Assembly: GCA_034437075.1 (NCBI GenBank)
Contig: DAOTVD010000427.1
Span: 19,704-83,703 of the forward strand
Source: DAOTVD01 sp034437075
GTDB lineage: Bacteria > Chloroflexota > Anaerolineae > Aggregatilineales > J027
Direction of reading: 5' to 3'
DNA length: 64,000 nucleotides
Part shown: in pieces, positions 63,381 to 64,000 of the stretch
How the letters are laid out: each line of letters begins with the position of its first letter
Numbering within the stretch: the stretch's first letter is position 1
Translations under genes and position numbers: made by a program
The notes under the pieces: model-generated
What the model was told of the DNA's origin: nothing
Databases searched by the model: none
Seen by the model: the letters and a program-made list of their open reading frames with translations, nothing else

Positions 63381-64000
63381 TTTCGCCTTGGATAAGCTCT
63401 GCATACCAATTCAAATAAGCTTGCACCATGCGCTCTTGCTTGAAACGTTGTTGTGCATCTTGGGCCGCATTCCGGCTTAGTTGTTGGCGCAAATTATCAT
63501 CTTCAAGGAGTTGAATAATGCCTTCTGCTAGCGCCAGTGGGTCTTCGGGAGGAACAAGTAGCCCTGTAGCTTCTTCGCGAGGATAGTAAGGGTATCCGTT
63601 GATGTTCGATAAGCTGCGGATTTGCTCGGGGATACCATCCAACGCAGAGCCGATCACGGGTGTGCCACAACTGAGCGCTTCAAGTATTGCATTCGGGAAG
63701 GTATCCGCCTTGCTGCTATGCAGATAAATATCGGCGGCTTGGTAGTATCGAGCCACATCTTCTGGATCATGAATGAATCCCAAGGGGCGCAGGTATACCC
63801 GATCAGCGATTTGTTCTTCTTCGCCATCCTGCCCCATCATGAGCATCAGCAATGGCGGTGCGTTTGGGGGGCGTAAGGTCGCTATATGTTCCAGGCTTTG
63901 CTCGATAGTCTCGTAATCTTTGTAAGGGTTGGGTTTAGCCCCTACTCTGACCGCTGCAAAAAGCAATATATGTGCATCTTCTGGTAAGTGTAATGTTTGG
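63361..64000 (-). CDS. Glycosyltransferase family 4, partial (N terminus beyond window)
   Basis: The open frame runs off the right edge of the window; the visible part is the C-terminal half of a GT-B enzyme. Codons continue upstream of the apparent start at 63966 (LPEDAHILLFAAVRVG), so the start lies outside. Motifs are ADIYLHSSKADTFPNAILEAL and SCGTPVIGSALDGIPE of the E-x7-E donor-binding part. It is presumably first of two glycosyltransferases on this strand. The sugar is unknown. Confidence 0.85.
   Translation of the reverse strand, partial: QTLHLPEDAHILLFAAVRVGAKPNPYKDYETIEQSLEHIATLRPPNAPPLLMLMMGQDGEEEQIADRVYLRPLGFIHDPEDVARYYQAADIYLHSSKADTFPNAILEALSCGTPVIGSALDGIPEQIRSLSNINGYPYYPREEATGLLVPPEDPLALAEGIIQLLEDDNLRQQLSRNAAQDAQQRFKQERMVQAYLNWYAELIQGENADHTR

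Overview
The window is chromosomal DNA of a filamentous-anoxygenic-phototroph-type member of the Chloroflexota. The diagnostic genes are a pufL-pufM fusion encoding a type II reaction centre with Leu in place of His at the M-side accessory pigment site, a tetraheme PufC, B880-type light-harvesting peptides, and an alternative complex III (ActA-E, G-like, with ActF elsewhere). Fused pufLM is known from Roseiflexus-like and Roseilinea-like phototrophs. No chlorosome gene and no BChl c gene is visible in these 64 kb, which fits an organism using BChl a only, but the window cannot prove absence.

Layout. 0-4.6 kb: GDP-deoxymannose sugar genes (rmd-gmd), a ParM-like actin ATPase and a UroD-like enzyme. 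4.6-18.9 kb: a MalT/SARP hybrid regulator, a four-gene AapJQMP-type amino-acid ABC transporter, a NarL-type two-component pair preceded by a wrecked FeS-photolyase gene, a sortase and a small unknown gene. 19.2-24.0 kb, plus strand: actF, a PucC-like MFS protein, a methyltransferase, a geranylgeranyl-reductase-family flavoprotein and a 30-residue membrane peptide with its own promoter. 49.1 down to 24.1 kb, minus strand: a 25-kb run of act, puf and bch genes in the order actA-B-C-D-E, actG-like, small paralogue, pufB-A-LM-C, bchG-bchP-puhE-bchO-bchF-bchC-bchX, DUF169, HhH protein, bchY-bchZ, MFS, lipoprotein, 47-aa peptide and hydrolase. 49.5-54 kb: an unknown membrane protein and a carotenoid operon (crtYcd-crtI-crtB). 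54.6-58.2 kb: a large primase/replication-type protein with an octapeptide repeat, flanked by hairpin-rich and AT-rich gaps, probably of mobile origin. 58.2-61.2 kb: oxidative pentose phosphate genes (rpiA-zwf-pgl). 61.3-64 kb: glycosyltransferases, the last cut by the window edge.

How it works together. BchC, F, X, Y and Z convert chlorophyllide to bacteriochlorophyllide, BchG esterifies it and BchP saturates the tail. PufLM, PufC and PufBA form the RC-LH complex, ACIII closes cyclic electron flow from quinol to periplasmic carriers, and CrtB, CrtI and CrtYcd supply carotenoid. Genes of unknown function embedded in this run (DUF169, HhH protein, paired GGDLPSFVNC-domain proteins, the 30- and 47-residue membrane peptides, lipoprotein) are the best candidates for undescribed parts of the photosynthetic apparatus. 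A direct-repeat motif of 11-bp period found upstream of both the SARP-type regulator and actA suggests a possible regulatory link.
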